NCBI RefSeq assembly: GCF_000516985.1
Contig: NW_006917093.1
Coordinates: 620,001 to 684,000, forward strand
Reading direction: 5' to 3'
DNA length: 64,000 bases
Source of the DNA: Pestalotiopsis fici W106-1
Taxonomy: Eukaryota > Ascomycota > Sordariomycetes > Amphisphaeriales > Sporocadaceae
This document shows, piece after piece, positions 44,629 to 57,676 of the stretch (the stretch's first letter is position 1; each line of letters opens with the position of its first letter). A program made the translations under genes and the position numbers. Under the pieces are notes generated by a model, which did no database searches, was not told the origin of the DNA, and worked only from the letters and a program-made list of their open reading frames with translations.

Positions 44629-45429
44629 TCAGGAGCCCTCCTCTGGGAAATGCACCATGATCTCATGCCAAAAAGTCCCTTTCCCGTCCAACCTATTGAT
44701 GGACTGATTATATATGTCTTTGAACCCCAATGACTTGTATAGCGGATACCCAGCCGGTGTAGCAAGTAGAGTCGTGGGAATCGCCGTCTTGTCAGCCAAG
44801 GCCATGCCCCATTGGAGATGGACTGCCGCAAAGCCATTGCCATCCCATTTGGGGTGCGTTGCCAAAAGGGCCAAGTAGTCTTGGCAATCATACACGTCGT
44901 TGAGGTACTTGTCCTCTGCCTCGGCGCCCTGCTTGACATAATCTTCGACCCGGGTCATGTTCACATCCAGATGCGCCGAGCAGTTGGCCCAGCTGGGTGT
45001 GCGATTACCCATGGACCAGATAGACTGCCGGTTTGCGTCGCTGCCGCCTGTCTTGTTGAATTCCCAGATGGAGAAAGATACTACACGCGAGCCCGACGCG
45101 GCCGTCTCGTCGGGCACTGAAATCACCCTAAAGGTGGCATTGGAGCCGCTCTTCTCATAACTGTCTCTCCAGCTGTCACGAGTGCAATGCCACGTGTAGC
45201 CGGGATACGCATCTTCAAATTGGTGAATATATTGCCACGCGGGCGACACGGAAAAGGCTTCGATAAACACGGTGACCATGTCATCAATGTCGTCGATAGT
45301 TGCGGCGCGGAATTCAAAAGGGAGCTGGTCGCCTCCCATGTATTGTTGATTCAGGCCCGCGGCACAGCCACGGATCGAGCATGAAATAATTGCGGCGATT
45401 AGCACTGCGAGTCTTGATAGTGGTGCCAT
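44629..45429 (-). CDS. GNAT-family N-acetyltransferase-like protein with a signal peptide
   Basis: A single exon of 266 residues from Met at 45429. An in-frame Met at 45483 would add 18 residues, but the shorter start gives a clean signal peptide (MAPLSRLAVLIAAIISCSIRGCAAG). The GNAT fold is indicated by FRAATIDDIDDMVTVFIEAF (beta1-alpha1) and LLATHPKWDGNGFAAVHLQW (acetyl-CoA loop, degenerate R/QxxGxG/A). LLATPAGYPLYKSLGF, the typical C-terminal strand-helix motif, completes it. Several N-x-S/T sites (NATF, NRTP, NCSA, NQSI) would be glycosylated in the secretory path. GNAT proteins normally work where acetyl-CoA is present, so a secretory version is odd. The acetyl-CoA loop reads WDGNGFA rather than a perfect QxxGxG, so activity may be altered. 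Substrate unknown. Confidence 0.8.
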   Translation of the reverse strand: MAPLSRLAVLIAAIISCSIRGCAAGLNQQYMGGDQLPFEFRAATIDDIDDMVTVFIEAFSVSPAWQYIHQFEDAYPGYTWHCTRDSWRDSYEKSGSNATFRVISVPDETAASGSRVVSFSIWEFNKTGGSDANRQSIWSMGNRTPSWANCSAHLDVNMTRVEDYVKQGAEAEDKYLNDVYDCQDYLALLATHPKWDGNGFAAVHLQWGMALADKTAIPTTLLATPAGYPLYKSLGFKDIYNQSINRLDGKGTFWHEIMVHFPEEGS

Positions 45430-45921
45430 GGCGAATACTAAAGAGCCACGAGGCACTGGCAGTATTCGGCTTGCAAATGACAAGATGTCGACACTTGGAG
45501 GTGGTCAGACGGAATATATATGTGCGCTTGCCAACGACAAGGGTGTTACTCTTCTTTCTACCTTGCATGGCGTAAAGCACGACGAGTATCCTGGAACTCG
45601 GCTTTGTAGCTTTTCCATGTATGGCTCTCTTTTCTTATGGCTTCTGCTCCAATGACTCTGAAATACGCATACACTAAAAGAGCTTTGATGCTGTTTGTAG
45701 TATGAGTGCAAGATATATTCGCGCTCTTTCTGCTGGTTGATATAGCAGCAGAGATTCGGACACTTATTTCCAGATCGCATCATGAGTAACTCGTACCCCA
45801 CGTCATTTCTAAGCCGGGAGCTAGGTACAGAGCGACAAGCTACCTAGTAGAGAAGGACCCAATAGCATCTCGACTGTTTCAACAAAGTCTCATTCCCTCA
45901 TTCATTCTGCTTTTCGCAACC
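45430..45921. promoter_or_regulatory. divergent promoter of the GNAT-like and rhodanese genes
   Basis: 492 bp between start codons; no protein-like open frame. Both promoters must lie here. Confidence 0.5.
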
Positions 45922-46602
45922 ATGGCATCAAAGTACGCGCTCAGAGGCGCACTGCGCTCCGCCCGACAATTGTCCTCCTGCGCCGGGCCAGTGTCTTGTC
46001 GCACCTTTGCGACTGCGTCCCGATCCGCAGCAGCAGCCATTTGTCAACCCCGGCCAAGCATCCAAGCAGCCACCAGATCCTTTGGCGCGACCGTATCGAC
46101 AACACGGTTCTCCGGCCGAGGCGTGAGGTGGTCTTCCGAGTCGGCCACCGGCAGCAAGATCTACGACTTTGACGAGGTACGTACAAATGAGGAAACCCTA
46201 CAGCTGGAAACCTTGGTCAGGGTCTAGGAACAAGGGAAAAAAAAGTACTGACATGATACCTATTAGATCAAAACCCTCTCCCAAGACCCAGAATCCTCGA
46301 TCCAAATCATTGACGTGCGCGAGCCGGGCGAGTTGGCGTCGACGGGCCGGATTCCCGGGGCCAAGAACATACCCATCACGACGTCGCCCGACAGCTTTCA
46401 CATAACCGCCGAGGAATTCGAGGACCGCTTCGGGTTTGAGCGGCCGACTCCAGAAGACGAGGTCATCTTTTACTGCAAGGCTGGCGTCAGGAGCCGTGCT
46501 GCTGCTGGCATTGCCCGTGAGGCGGGCTGGTCCAAGGTTGGCGAATATCCTGGAAGCTGGGCCGACTGGACTGGAAAGGGCGGCAAGATCCAGCGCTCAT
46601 GA
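45922..46602 (+). CDS. mitochondrial rhodanese-domain sulfurtransferase
   Basis: Two exons: 45922-46176 and 46267-46602, 196 residues. The N-terminal 75 residues are rich in Arg, Ser and Ala without acids (MASKYALRGALRSARQLSS...), a strong mitochondrial presequence. A single rhodanese domain follows (about 82-190): IQIIDVREPGELASTGRIPG, then the active-site loop VIFYCKAGVRSRAAA with the catalytic Cys, and the end GSWADWTGKGGKIQ. This matches yeast Rdl-type single-domain thiosulfate sulfurtransferases. It moves sulfane sulfur from thiosulfate or glutathione persulfide to an acceptor in the matrix. Confidence 0.93.
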
Positions 46603-46879
46603 GGCTCGACTTGATGTCAACAGATTCCGAAACGCTTTTCAAGCCTTGAACACGAAACGCGGATATAAACATTCACGAATTAGAGACTGTACAATGATAT
46701 GCTCGAGCACTTGACATTGCATCTAAAGCTGCAGCTGACAAACATGATGACTTGCATCATGGATGAGCATCTAATATACAATCAAATCCATAATCCCCGT
46801 GAAACGCCCCGCGCATGCTAGCTTAGTCCTACAATATGATACTCCTTTCGCCGGTGCCTCATGAAATCATCAGTCTGCG

Positions 46880-47902
46880 CTATAGGCGAAGCAAGAAGCG
46901 AAGCATAGCTTCAGCGCCCTCCTCCGGCTTGGTGTCCTCTGCCGGAGGGTTCGGGGTCTGGATAGGAGCTGGACTGCCAGCCTTGAAGAACAAGACTTTA
47001 ATGGCAATAGCGAGGGCAGCATGCAAGACAACGACAAGAACCAAGAGGATCTTGCTGGTCTGGTGATCCGTAGCACTCAACACGGGCCACAGATTTCTCA
47101 GCAGAAAGGCTACTGATAGACCGAATCCAACACCCACAAAGACATAGTTGAGAATCTGGACCGGTGACCAGGAGATCAAGGCAACGGGGATCCAAATCAA
47201 GTTGGAGTAGCCGTAGAGAGCCCAACACTCTAGCAGATTGGCCGACTCGGATCCAAAATAACGCAGAGCGCCAAAGAGGAGAACCGGAATGCCGAGAGTG
47301 TAGCCATAGATGAGACCGGCAGCACCTGGAGACTCATGTCAGCACCATTTGATTCTTACTGCTGGGAATACTGTTCAACCTACCACTTAATAATTTAAAG
47401 TCATACAGGAATGGCGCGCCGTCCGTCTTGGTGAGATATTGATTGATCGTACCGCCGAGGAACAGAATGAAGACCACGGTCGTCGCAATCCAAAAGGGTC
47501 CGTACAAGTCGGGATTCCCCTCTAGAACATCGAGAAAGTTGGCCCGTGGGTAGAGGGCAGCCCAGCATCGCGAGAGCACCGATGAGGTATCGACGTCGAA
47601 GAATTGGGCGTAGAAGCCCAGGGACCAGAGGTATCTCTTTGAAGACCCGGACCCAGAGCCTGCCGTCGCGGGCGGGGGCAGGCCGGAACCGCCAGAGCCG
47701 CCCTTGCGCGTGCTGTTCGAGGGCGCCGTAAAGGTCGAGTTGTGAAATTCGAGGTCTTCTTGCAAGTCAGTGTGACCGAGGTCGCCCTGTTGATGTGTGT
47801 TAGCCTGGCTGATTCACGTCTGGCAACCAGTTTGCGATTGGAGGGTTTACTGCATACCTCGTCGTCAACGTCGACTACTGCATCATAGCCCGCTCCCGAC
47901 AT
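46880..47902 (-). CDS. Yip1-family Golgi membrane protein (YIPF1/2-like)
   Basis: Three exons: 47902-47858, 47786-47384 and 47325-46880, 297 residues. The N-terminal cytosolic part is short and Gly/Ser-rich. A pre-membrane block (SLGFYAQFFDVDTSSVLSRC) precedes about five hydrophobic segments: GPFWIATTVVFILFLGG, AAGLIYGYTLGIPVLLFG, LIWIPVALISWSPVQILNY, VFVGVGFGLSVAFLL and ILLVLVVVLHAALAIAIKVL. The YGY and GYSNLIWIPVALI motifs are typical of Yip1 domains. Yip1-family proteins bind Rab GTPases and act in ER-Golgi or intra-Golgi traffic. The C-terminus is a short Pro/Glu-rich tail. Its 3' end converges with the rhodanese gene. Confidence 0.9.
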
Positions 47903-48815
47903 GATGGTCCGCTGCAGGCTGTTGGATGAACGTGGTGGATTGGAAATGTGTTGTAGAAACAGGGAAGCTGGCAATGAATTCAATTCCCGTCTGCCTGGCC
48001 TAGCAGCTGGATACAGGTAGGTACTACGTATCAATCGGCAATGCCAATAGAAAGCTGTAGCATATGGAGCTAGGTATTGGTAGGGAGAGGGAAGCTTGAG
48101 GACACGACGCAAGACCGAGCTTTACCCGTTCCGTCCGTGTCCAAGCCGATTGGCGCTCGACAGCGGGTCCTCCATGTAACCTGCATATGAGAGCAAATGT
48201 ATGATAGACCTACCATTTCGGACACTATCATCAACTATACTCGTACGTAGCATATCATAGTTCCCTCGGATGCAATGCAAATATCAATTTCAGCAGCTAG
48301 TTCATTAATTTAAATGCGCATCTTATTCAATATTTGCAATCAGAAATTCCATGTGACCAAGTACAGCTCAACACGGTGCCCGGGAAATGATCATGGCCAC
48401 AATAGTGCAAGTCCTATGATGGCAGGATTGCATGAAAGCTCTTGCGATTGGAATCTTCTGTTGCACCAGCCACCAAGATGGCGGTTTCATTTTGTCCAAC
48501 TAGACATTCCTCAGCCATCTGGCGTCTGTCCTTTTACAGCCACTCGTGACTTTGTATTCACCATTGATCATGTTGTAGAAAACGAGGACAGCTTGTTTGC
48601 TCGTATCGCATCAACCGAATACGTATCAGATCGTATCATAGCTTCATTGTGTCCTATCTAGAGGATGCTATTCCGGAAAGGAAAGAACCGCATGCCCAAG
48701 TCAGGTCGGGGATACAATGCCGATTCTCATGCCGAGGACCCCTCCACCCATCCGATCTGTCTCGTAATGATGATGCCGAAAACCAGGTACGCCGGAAAAT
48801 GAGGAAACGAGTCGT
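47903..48815. other. intergenic region between Yip1-family gene and ubiquitin-L40
   Basis: About 910 bp holding the promoter of the Yip1-family gene and the 3' end of ubiquitin-L40. An open frame at 48314-48661 is not protein-like. Confidence 0.4.
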
Positions 48816-49652
<837 letters not shown>

Positions 49653-50221
49653 TTTGCCGGTCCTCGATGAATTTGCTGTTGGTGATGGGAAAGTTCGGGG
49701 ATGATGTCGCCTCCAAACAAAAAGGTTCTCAGTGGGGTGAAAATCGAATTGGAAATTCAGGTTGCCCTAGGTGGATCAGGTGACCACAGCTGGGGGCGCT
49801 AGGAAGCCGCGCAGAAGGAATAATAATTTTAGTGGGGTCCGCAATCGATGAGCTCGATTTATTTCTTTTTCGACCACCAAACCAATCGCTGCGATCGGTC
49901 CGCCAATACCATTCAGTGCGGACCGTTGGGCGGCTGGCGACTCTTTACTGCTTTGGATTCTGTCAATGGAGGGATCCATTACTTACCTGAATGCCTTCAT
50001 CCTGCATTCGTCATCTGTGTTGTAGTATATACGCAAATATCTGCTACATTTTGACTGAATTGTTGTGTCTGTTTTCTAATGTTGGACCGTCGTGGCCACC
50101 GCGCAATTGCCGCTCTGCATTCATACGGAAACCCGTTTCTGCATTGTGATCCTTTTTCATTCTCGCTAAATACTTTGGGTATCTTGAATTCGCATTCTCA
50201 ATCATTGGAAAGCAATGACAT
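49653..50221. other. promoter of ubiquitin-L40 and 3' region of RRN7
   Basis: About 570 bp on the upstream side of the ubiquitin-L40 first exon; RRN7 ends on the same strand at 50222. No gene seen. The first exon of ubiquitin-L40 continues into this region as 5' leader. Confidence 0.45.
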
Positions 50222-51973
50222 TCATTGTGCTACAGATTTGCCTTTCCCTTTCTCCTCATCTGGATCTTTCTCCATCTCTCTCTTGTGTGACCAAATCTCC
50301 AGCCGTCTTTCCACCTGTGAGCATGTCATGAGCAACAGCTTGAGGGGAATGGCTGCAACATCCGCCGCTTCCTGATAAAATGCCCTTGCAGCATCAGGCA
50401 AATCCTGTTCTGTGCGCCACGTAGGACAAAAGTCTCGTTCGAGCCTTTTCCGAACGCCGCTCAACAATGGCGGGTCTTCCTGGGGCTCTTTGAAGCTCAT
50501 ATTGGCATTAATTGCTCGGTATCCTTGTTGGATCTTTCTGGTCATTTCCTGAATGTCATGCTTGTTGTTGTCTGGAATCTTTCTATCGCCGTCTTCATTA
50601 AATGCTCGGCGGATTGTGATGGGCGCTGTTGCTTGTTAGTCTTCAAAAGATGACAGCCAAGACAAGCCATAGAGCTCGAAACGAAATGCCGGTGCCGGTA
50701 GATGCTGGAGGAGATGGTATAATGACTTACTAGGCACCTCTGCATCATTGGTACTGACCCACATCTTTTCATACCAATCCATGAAATCGTCCATCTTGTC
50801 CTCATTCATCAAAACTGCCTCGTTTGGCGTAACTCGATACTCTGTCCCTAGTTCTAACCGGTGTTCTGATCGTTTCGCACTTGCTTCTGATCTATTCTTT
50901 TGCCATTCGAGCCAGTCAATCTGCTTGACTCGTGGATCGTCATGTTTGACCGGCTGCCGTTCTATGCCGTCGAGAGAATGCAGTAATTTAGTTGATACGA
51001 CAACAAGTGCAATGAGGAGTAACTCTGGACTGTCCATTGCCCTTGTCCTTTTCCTCGTACCGTCCGGAAACTCGAAAGTGGCATTGAGAATGTGAATGAG
51101 GGACTTGGCCATGAGAAAGATGTCTGTTGGCAGCGTGAGGTCGAGTATGTACTGGATTAAGATCTGAGGATAGTTGAGCGTAGGTAGCCTGATTGCGTAA
51201 TGGACATTTAGAGCAACTGCCAGCTCCTGCGCGGTTCGAAGGAGCTTCCCCGGTCTAATATGATCCCGGACTTGCATAGAGCGATGATACATGGCCGGCA
51301 GACGGCTTTGTACATTTCGTGGGAGACAGTGAAGTGCGGCTAGGAACTCTATTTCGCCGCGTTGGGCCCAGCGGTGAAAGTCAGCCGTGGTGAGCGGTTG
51401 CTTCAGAATCACGCAGGCAAGATAGCAAAGAGCCAAGGTGTGAATGAGGCTTGGTAGCTTGCTGCCCTTCTTGTCCAGCCAGCCATTACTCCGGGTTGAA
51501 GCGTCGCTGTCTTCTGGTCCGCTACTACTCGCAACGGTATCCTCGGTTGCATAATCAGTTAGCTCGCCCGTTTCCACGCTCTCCATTACGCCTGGCATTG
51601 CGCACGCCAGACTCCAGAGTTCCTTGACAAGCTCCTCGTATGTCCTGCCTTGTTCCTCGCCAAGCTGCAGGCCGGCCTTTTGCAGCCATTCAACCTGCCT
51701 TTTGAGCACGAACTGAAGTGCCTGGAGGTAGAGTCGTCTGCCTTCTGATCCTCCAAGCTTAAGACCTTCGCGCGTTTGCTTTTCCTTCTTGGCCTTGGTG
51801 ACGCGACCAGTGGAGTTGTACTCATCTTCGCCTGCCTCGTGCGCTGCGAATCCCTCCAGCTGATGTCCATTGCGACAAAAGCGCAAACCTTCTTGCTCAT
51901 ACCAGTGACGGGTCGGGCATTCCTCGCACCGCTCTCCGTGGCGCATCTTGTGGTACGAAGACAAGCCCGCCAT
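50222..51973 (-). CDS. RRN7: RNA polymerase I core factor subunit Rrn7 (TAF1B/TFIIB-like)
   Basis: Two exons: 51973-50731 and 50625-50222, 548 residues. The N-terminus carries the Rrn7 zinc ribbon (about 15-40): ERCEECPTRHWYEQEGLRFC followed by RNGHQLEG. A cyclin-like core follows (about 75-330), with EGRRLYLQALQFVLKRQVEW, LIHTLALCYLACVILKQPLT and QILIQYILDLTLPTDIF. The C-terminal exon (about 415-548) is less conserved and ends in a charged EKGKGKSVAQ tail. Rrn7 acts with Rrn6 and Rrn11 to recruit RNA polymerase I to the rDNA promoter in the nucleolus. The start MAGLSSYHKMRHGERCEEC is the only Met before the zinc ribbon in frame. Confidence 0.93.
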
Positions 51974-52876
51974 GCTGACGAATTACTCTGTTCTCCGACG
52001 AAGTAGCGAATTTGAGGGTCGACAAGGGCCATGAGACGACGGGCGCTCTAGGAGAAAGCTGCATATGTACACCTCGTGTAGTTGTAGAGCTCGCAGCTTC
52101 TGGGGATGGATATATGATGCATGTGCTGTTGTTTAATGTGACAGCCTCAATAGAGTGAAAAATATGAAATGCTAGGCCGGTCACATGACTTTGTTATTGT
52201 AGCGTTGAGTAACAGGCTCAGATCGTATATTTTGTTTGTGGCGATTTCATGGTGTTTGTTGCAAGTAGGAAAATCACATCCATGTGGTTCTAGCACTGCC
52301 GCGGAGTCTGGCACGCCCGTCCTCTGGCTTTTCGACTTATAAATTGCTTTACCTCTTTACATTGCACATTTCGGCATGCTAGTGAGCTAGCAGCCACCAA
52401 CATTTAATTTCAGATGATCTCCAACGCCTTGGAGATATTGGCAAGTCTTTACTATCATGTATGCATATTCACAAATATCAATGATATAAACTTCATGGGT
52501 AACTTTGTGGATTCTATTGGACAAGTTAAAACCGCCCAAAGCGTGCTCCGTTTTTTTTCTTCATCCTCTGATTTTCATCGTCACGTTCATGGCAGAAAGA
52601 TGATGCGGGGAGACGGCACTGTGTAAGATCAAAACAGCAGAACCGTGGCCAGTCGTCAATTCATGTACCCGGCAAAAACATCATAAATGTCCAGATAGAA
52701 CCCCCTTTTCTACGCAACGACCACAAGGGAAGTGAAACCCAGATGTCAACAACTCAAGTAGCATCCCGGAAAAAGATTATCCATTGCGCAGCTGACACCC
52801 ATGTCGATGGGGTTTCGTCAAGGCTAGTGAATGAAAGGTCGTTATCGTAGATCATGCGCTGCTATAAGCAGGCAAT
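51974..52876. other. intergenic region between RRN7 and eIF5A
   Basis: About 900 bp: promoter of RRN7 and 3' region of eIF5A (both minus strand). An open frame at 52414-52626 is not protein-like. Confidence 0.4.
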
Positions 52877-53884
52877 TTAAGCGCCGCGAGGAGCCTCCTT
52901 GGCCTCAACGGCGGCCTGCTCACCCATGGCAGTGAGAATGACAACGTCTGAAAAACATGTTAGGTGATACCAATCTACTGGGATACTAGGTTTATGGGCA
53001 CTTACTGGTGTCCTTCTCCTCGGTGGTGAAGAGACGGTTGATCTTCTCACCGATCTCACCGTCGGGCAGCTTGACGTCGTCCTTGGTCTCACCATCATCG
53101 CTCATGAGGGAGAGGAAACCGTCATCAGCAATGTCGAGCTGGCGCGAAATTAGTGACATGTCCCAGGGATTATCAAATTTGGTGTATATGCGGAAGAAAA
53201 AAATACTTACAAGCTGGTACTCGCGGCGAGTGACGTTGGGGACGTCCATGTTGTGGGTAGAAGGGCAAAGTTCTTCGAGCTTCTTGCCGGTGAAGATATC
53301 AAGGGCGACCAAGTGGACCTTGGCGTGACCGTGCTTGCCAGTCTTGGAGGTGGACATGTCGACAATCTTGCAAGGGCGGTTCTTGATGACGACGAAACCG
53401 TTCTTCCTCAAGGCCGAACATTGCATGGGGTAGGTGGTCGAGGCGCCGGCATCGACGGACTCGAAGGTGTGTTCATGCTTTAGAGATGGATCGTTAGCAT
53501 ACTGTGGTGTTTTGCTACCAGTGATTTTTGTGTGTTATTTTGCTCAAATGTTCGTTCATTCAAGGGGAAAAAACAAATCAAAGAGAACAAATCAAGGACG
53601 CCATCCATTGGTACAGAGCCAGCCGAGGAGCACCCCGGACATTTTTTAATTCTGCCCTTTTCAAGTTCTCATGGGAGGCTGGTCGTTCTTGTGGGAAGAC
53701 GTTCGCCGTTGATCGTTCGAGGGTGACATTGTGTATCGCGGGGTTCGTTGGTGTTTTCGTGGGCATAGATGCGGGGTGGATTTGCTCCCCTCGCTCGCTC
53801 AGGGCGAAGGAGTGCGACAGGCAGGAAAACAATAAGAGGGGCAGGCGATTGGGAAAGAGAGCAACTTACATCGGCGTCGGCCAT
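52877..53884 (-). CDS. HYP2: translation factor eIF5A
   Basis: Four exons: 53884-53870 (only five codons), 53477-53211, 53138-53006 and 52947-52877, giving 161 residues. The hypusine loop [15 protein letters not shown] is perfect; the Lys in TGKHG is the one modified by deoxyhypusine synthase. Other conserved blocks are [37 protein letters not shown] and [20 protein letters not shown]. The first intron is long (392 nt) and follows MADAD. Such a long first intron near the start is common in highly expressed translation genes. eIF5A promotes peptide bond formation at Pro-rich stretches and at termination. Confidence 0.97.
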
Positions 53885-55599
53885 CTTGACGAGCTGAAGC
53901 GAAGAAGGTGAGGTTGGTTTTGGTGAGAAGTGGGAGTAAAGAAGAAGAAGAAAAAAAAAAGAAGGATGCAATGGGTGCGACGATGTCCAACTCCCAAGGA
54001 AGAGAAAGTTTTGTGGATGTTGGGTGGGAGAAGGGAATTAGTAGTAGCGCGGGCGGGTCCAGGTACTGTAAGAAAAGTGCACTGGCAGCGACTTTTGCTT
54101 CTCTTTTGGTGGGCGGGGACAGAATAAAAAAAAATTCACAAGTAAAAAAACACGCCTAGATAAGAATGGCTAATCGGGGCGGGAAAGAGGCAAAGAGTGG
54201 ACCAATCGATTCGCCCAGATTTGCAGGCAGAGGTGGGGCAACAAACTTCTGGATGCACTTAAACAGTTGAAGCGCGGGAGAGGGACGAGAAATCTACCTG
54301 CTCTTGAATACCTAATAGCTAGTTTTAGCTACATGCCTTTGTACCTTCCATTGTAAGGCCTTGGAAAGGACAGACAAATGCGGAACATTTCTAGAAGCCA
54401 GGAGCCTCACAAATCACCCATTCATCGTTTCCATTATAGAGACATGTTCGTAGAGCTGGAAAAAGTGATTGTCTTCAGTCGCCCCCCCTTCTAATTAACT
54501 ACTTGTGTGTACAGTACGACATTCATGCTTCGTTTCGGGACGGACAGCATTGAAGCTACATAAGGTACGGACCTCATACACCTTGCCACATTGATGCAGG
54601 ATGGAGTGCTGTAGGTTAGGTATATTGCTCACGTGTTGCTGCGGTTGTTGCTTTTTTTTTCTGCCAGGCATCTCGTCCAACAAAGATGTTTGAAGCATAA
54701 AATGTAACAGGACTCGAAATGTGTAATGAACCAGCCTTTTATAACAGTCAATCTATATCTCTGAATCGGTCATGTCCAACTGGATAAAGCAACCACAGAG
54801 CAATCCAAGAAGACGTGCATGCTGCAACTCAAACTAGCAATGCTTCGATTGCTTGTGTGTATCTAGTGTACCAGCAGTAATTCTAGATTGACTGCTTGGG
54901 GTGTTGCATATGTACATTCCGAGTTGTCAATTGCAGTGTTGAGTATTCAGGTTATGATCAATTCACCATTCTGAAAGAGCCCCCCCCCCAAATAATGTAG
55001 ATGGTCCCTGGAAATCAGAGAGGATCTCGATATTTTTACTTGCACCCTATAGGCCAGACAACACATTTCACAAGTGTAGATCCTGACTGACTGCTCTACT
55101 CACAAGACGAAGAATCACAATCAAAACAGAGGTCGACTTTCCAGTTCGTCAGTGGTATTGTTTGGCTTGGAAAAGGGAAAGCGTCGTCAATGCTGTCCCG
55201 CAATAAGTTCAATATCCCCACAGTCAGAAGAGCTGTCCCCCCTGCTAGATGGATCCTGACATGTGTCTAACAATTGAGCCAATCAACAGCAGCCACCAAC
55301 CGGTACCTGGGCGCATTAGCTGTCGACATCGCCCTGAACAGGAGGCTGATGCACCGCCTCGCATGATATTACAACGTTGATCAAGATTCAGCTCGTGAGC
55401 AACAGCTTCACACTATTACACTATATTTGGGAGAAAGGGACATGCTTATCTGGACCGTCAGCCTGGACATAGAGAAGGGATTGTCTTGATTGACCGTGGC
55501 CGAATCTGTGCACACTCGACCTGGAATCGCGACTCTTTGGCGCTACAATCGACCGTCATGCTAGGAACAAGCTCTTAATCAGCTCCAAAACAACATAAC
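53885..55599. promoter_or_regulatory. 1.7-kb divergent region between eIF5A and VPS52
   Basis: Both start codons face away from this stretch. Next to eIF5A it has a purine-rich block (about 53938-53965 on the plus strand, that is a CT-rich leader for eIF5A). A run of about 12 C lies near 54980. No protein-like open frame is seen. 1.7 kb is longer than most spacers in this block. Confidence 0.45.
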
Positions 55600-57676
55600 A
55601 TGTGGCTCGATCGCCTGGCAGGGCAGCAATCCGCATCGCCCTCTTCGTCCCAGCCAGGTAGTCGCGCATACTCGCCTGCACCCGGGCGGCGGACCCCCAG
55701 CGGCCTCGGACCTTACTTGACATCGTCCCAGCGCCCCGGCCTCACTCCCCGCTCATCTTCACTGTCGTTGATTTCCAATGACAGCTCCACGTCCTCATTG
55801 CTGGCTGCTTCGCGGAGGGCCAATGGCTCGGCATTGAAGCAATCGACTACGGCGTATGCAGGTCCAGATCCTACAGAGGTGCTGGACAAGATTCTTGGTC
55901 AGGGGCAGGATGAGGCCCACGAGCAACCCACCTCTACCATTACGCAACATGACCTAGAGCTGCAATTTGAATTTGGAGGGCTCTCACTGACAAGCCTGGC
56001 ACTCTCTGAAGAGCCCGCCAAAGAGAGCTCCAGTGTACATAGACCGCAGACAGTTGAAGAATGTATGTACCTTTTCCCAGTCTCCGACTTTGCGCTGTGC
56101 CAAATATCCTTTCTCACGACATGTGATTCTAGACGAAAGAGACAAGACCAGATTTGAAGACCTGCACCGATCCATACAGGCATGTGACGAGGTTTTGAGC
56201 TCCGTCGAAACGAACCTGACGAGCTTTCGAGACGACCTAGCAGCTGTATCCGCTGATATCGAGACCCTTCAAGCAAGATCGACGGCTCTCAATGTACGGC
56301 TGGACAATCGCAAGGCAGTTGAAAAGGGGCTGGGCCCGATTGTTGAAGAAATGAGCGTATCTCCCGTGGTAATATCCAAGATAGTAGACGGCCACATTGA
56401 TGAAGCTTGGGTCAAGGCCCTGGCCGAGGTGGACAAGAGAGCGACGGCACATGAGAAAACCGCAGCAGCGTCCGCGTCAGGCAAAGGTCTCCAAGATCTG
56501 GGCCCTCTTCTTGAAAAGTTGGTACAGAAAGCCACAGAGAGAATACGAGATTTTCTCGTGGGCCAAATCAAGGCATTGCGCTCACCGCAGATCAATGCCC
56601 AGATCATTCAACAGCAAAACTTTCTGCGGTTCAAGGATTTATATTCCTTTCTCCACAAGCACCATGCTGCCCTGGCGGAGGAGATTTGCCAAGCATATCA
56701 GAATACGATGCGTTGGTATTATCACAACCAGTTCTCCCGCTATGAAATCGCGCTCCGGAAGATCAAGCTCCATTCACTCGACAAATTGGATGTGCTAGGA
56801 AACGAGGACACATCACGGAAAACTGGCGTGCTGTCGTCCTCGAAACTTCCTGGACCGCCCCACGACGCCTTCAACATTGGCCGAAGAATCGACCTTCTCA
56901 AGACGAGGGATCAAACCGCCCTCTCTTCCTACCTCGCAGAAGAAGACAACGGCTACCACTATCTGGAAGTTCCCTTTCGGAATTTCAATCTCGCGCTTGT
57001 CGACAATGCCACGGCCGAATACACCTTTCTCGCGTCATTTTTTTCGCCAGCACTCTCGTATAGTACCATCTCTCGGCATTTTACTTACATATTTGAGCCC
57101 ACATTTGCTCAGGGCCATAGTCTAACCAAGAGTCTTGTCTCTGAATCATATGATGCACTAGGCCTACTGCTCTCGATTCGACTCAACCAGCACTTTCAAT
57201 TCACACTGCAACGCCGCAAGGTTCCTGCCGCGGATGGCTATATTAATGGAACCTCCATGTTACTGTGGCCACGACTCCAGTCTGTCATGAATGCCCACTG
57301 CGAGTCTGTCCGTGCTCTAACAACTGCGTTGCCTACGCGTCCGGCTTCAAAGTCTGAGCTGTTGAAGTTGTCTGCAGCGCCGCATGTTGCGACTCAGCGC
57401 TTTGGACAGCTCATGCACGGCATTTTATCACTTAGTACCGAGGCTGGGGACGATGAGCCCGTTGTTGCCAGCCTCCGCCGCCTGAGGAGCGAGGTGGAAG
57501 CCTTCCTGACCAAGTATAGCGGCCAGTGGGGATCGGACAAGCGAAAGAGAGAGCGCTTCCTGTATAACAACTATAGTCTGGTGTTGACCATTATCAGCGA
57601 CACAACGGGCAAATTCGCCGTTGAGGAGCAAGAGCACTTTGAGGGTCTCAAGACGGCTTTCCAAGACGCTGCTTAG
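55600..57676 (+). CDS. VPS52: Vps52/Sac2, subunit of the GARP tethering complex
   Basis: Two exons: 55600-56062 and 56133-57676, 668 residues. The first 110 residues are low complexity (Ser/Pro-rich, SPAPGRRTPSGLGPY). Vps52 text begins at the splice junction with YERDKTRFEDLHRSIQACDE, then a coiled coil (SVETNLTSFRDDLAAVSADI, LDNRKAVEKGLGPIVEEM). The central block SPQINAQIIQQQNFLRFKDL and LHKHHAALAEEICQAYQNTM is diagnostic. The C-terminal part is helical (LPTRPASKSELLKLSAAPHV, NYSLVLTIISDTTGKFAVEE). With Vps51, Vps53 and Vps54 it tethers endosome-derived vesicles at the trans-Golgi network. Start at 55600 is the first ATG in frame. Confidence 0.93.
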
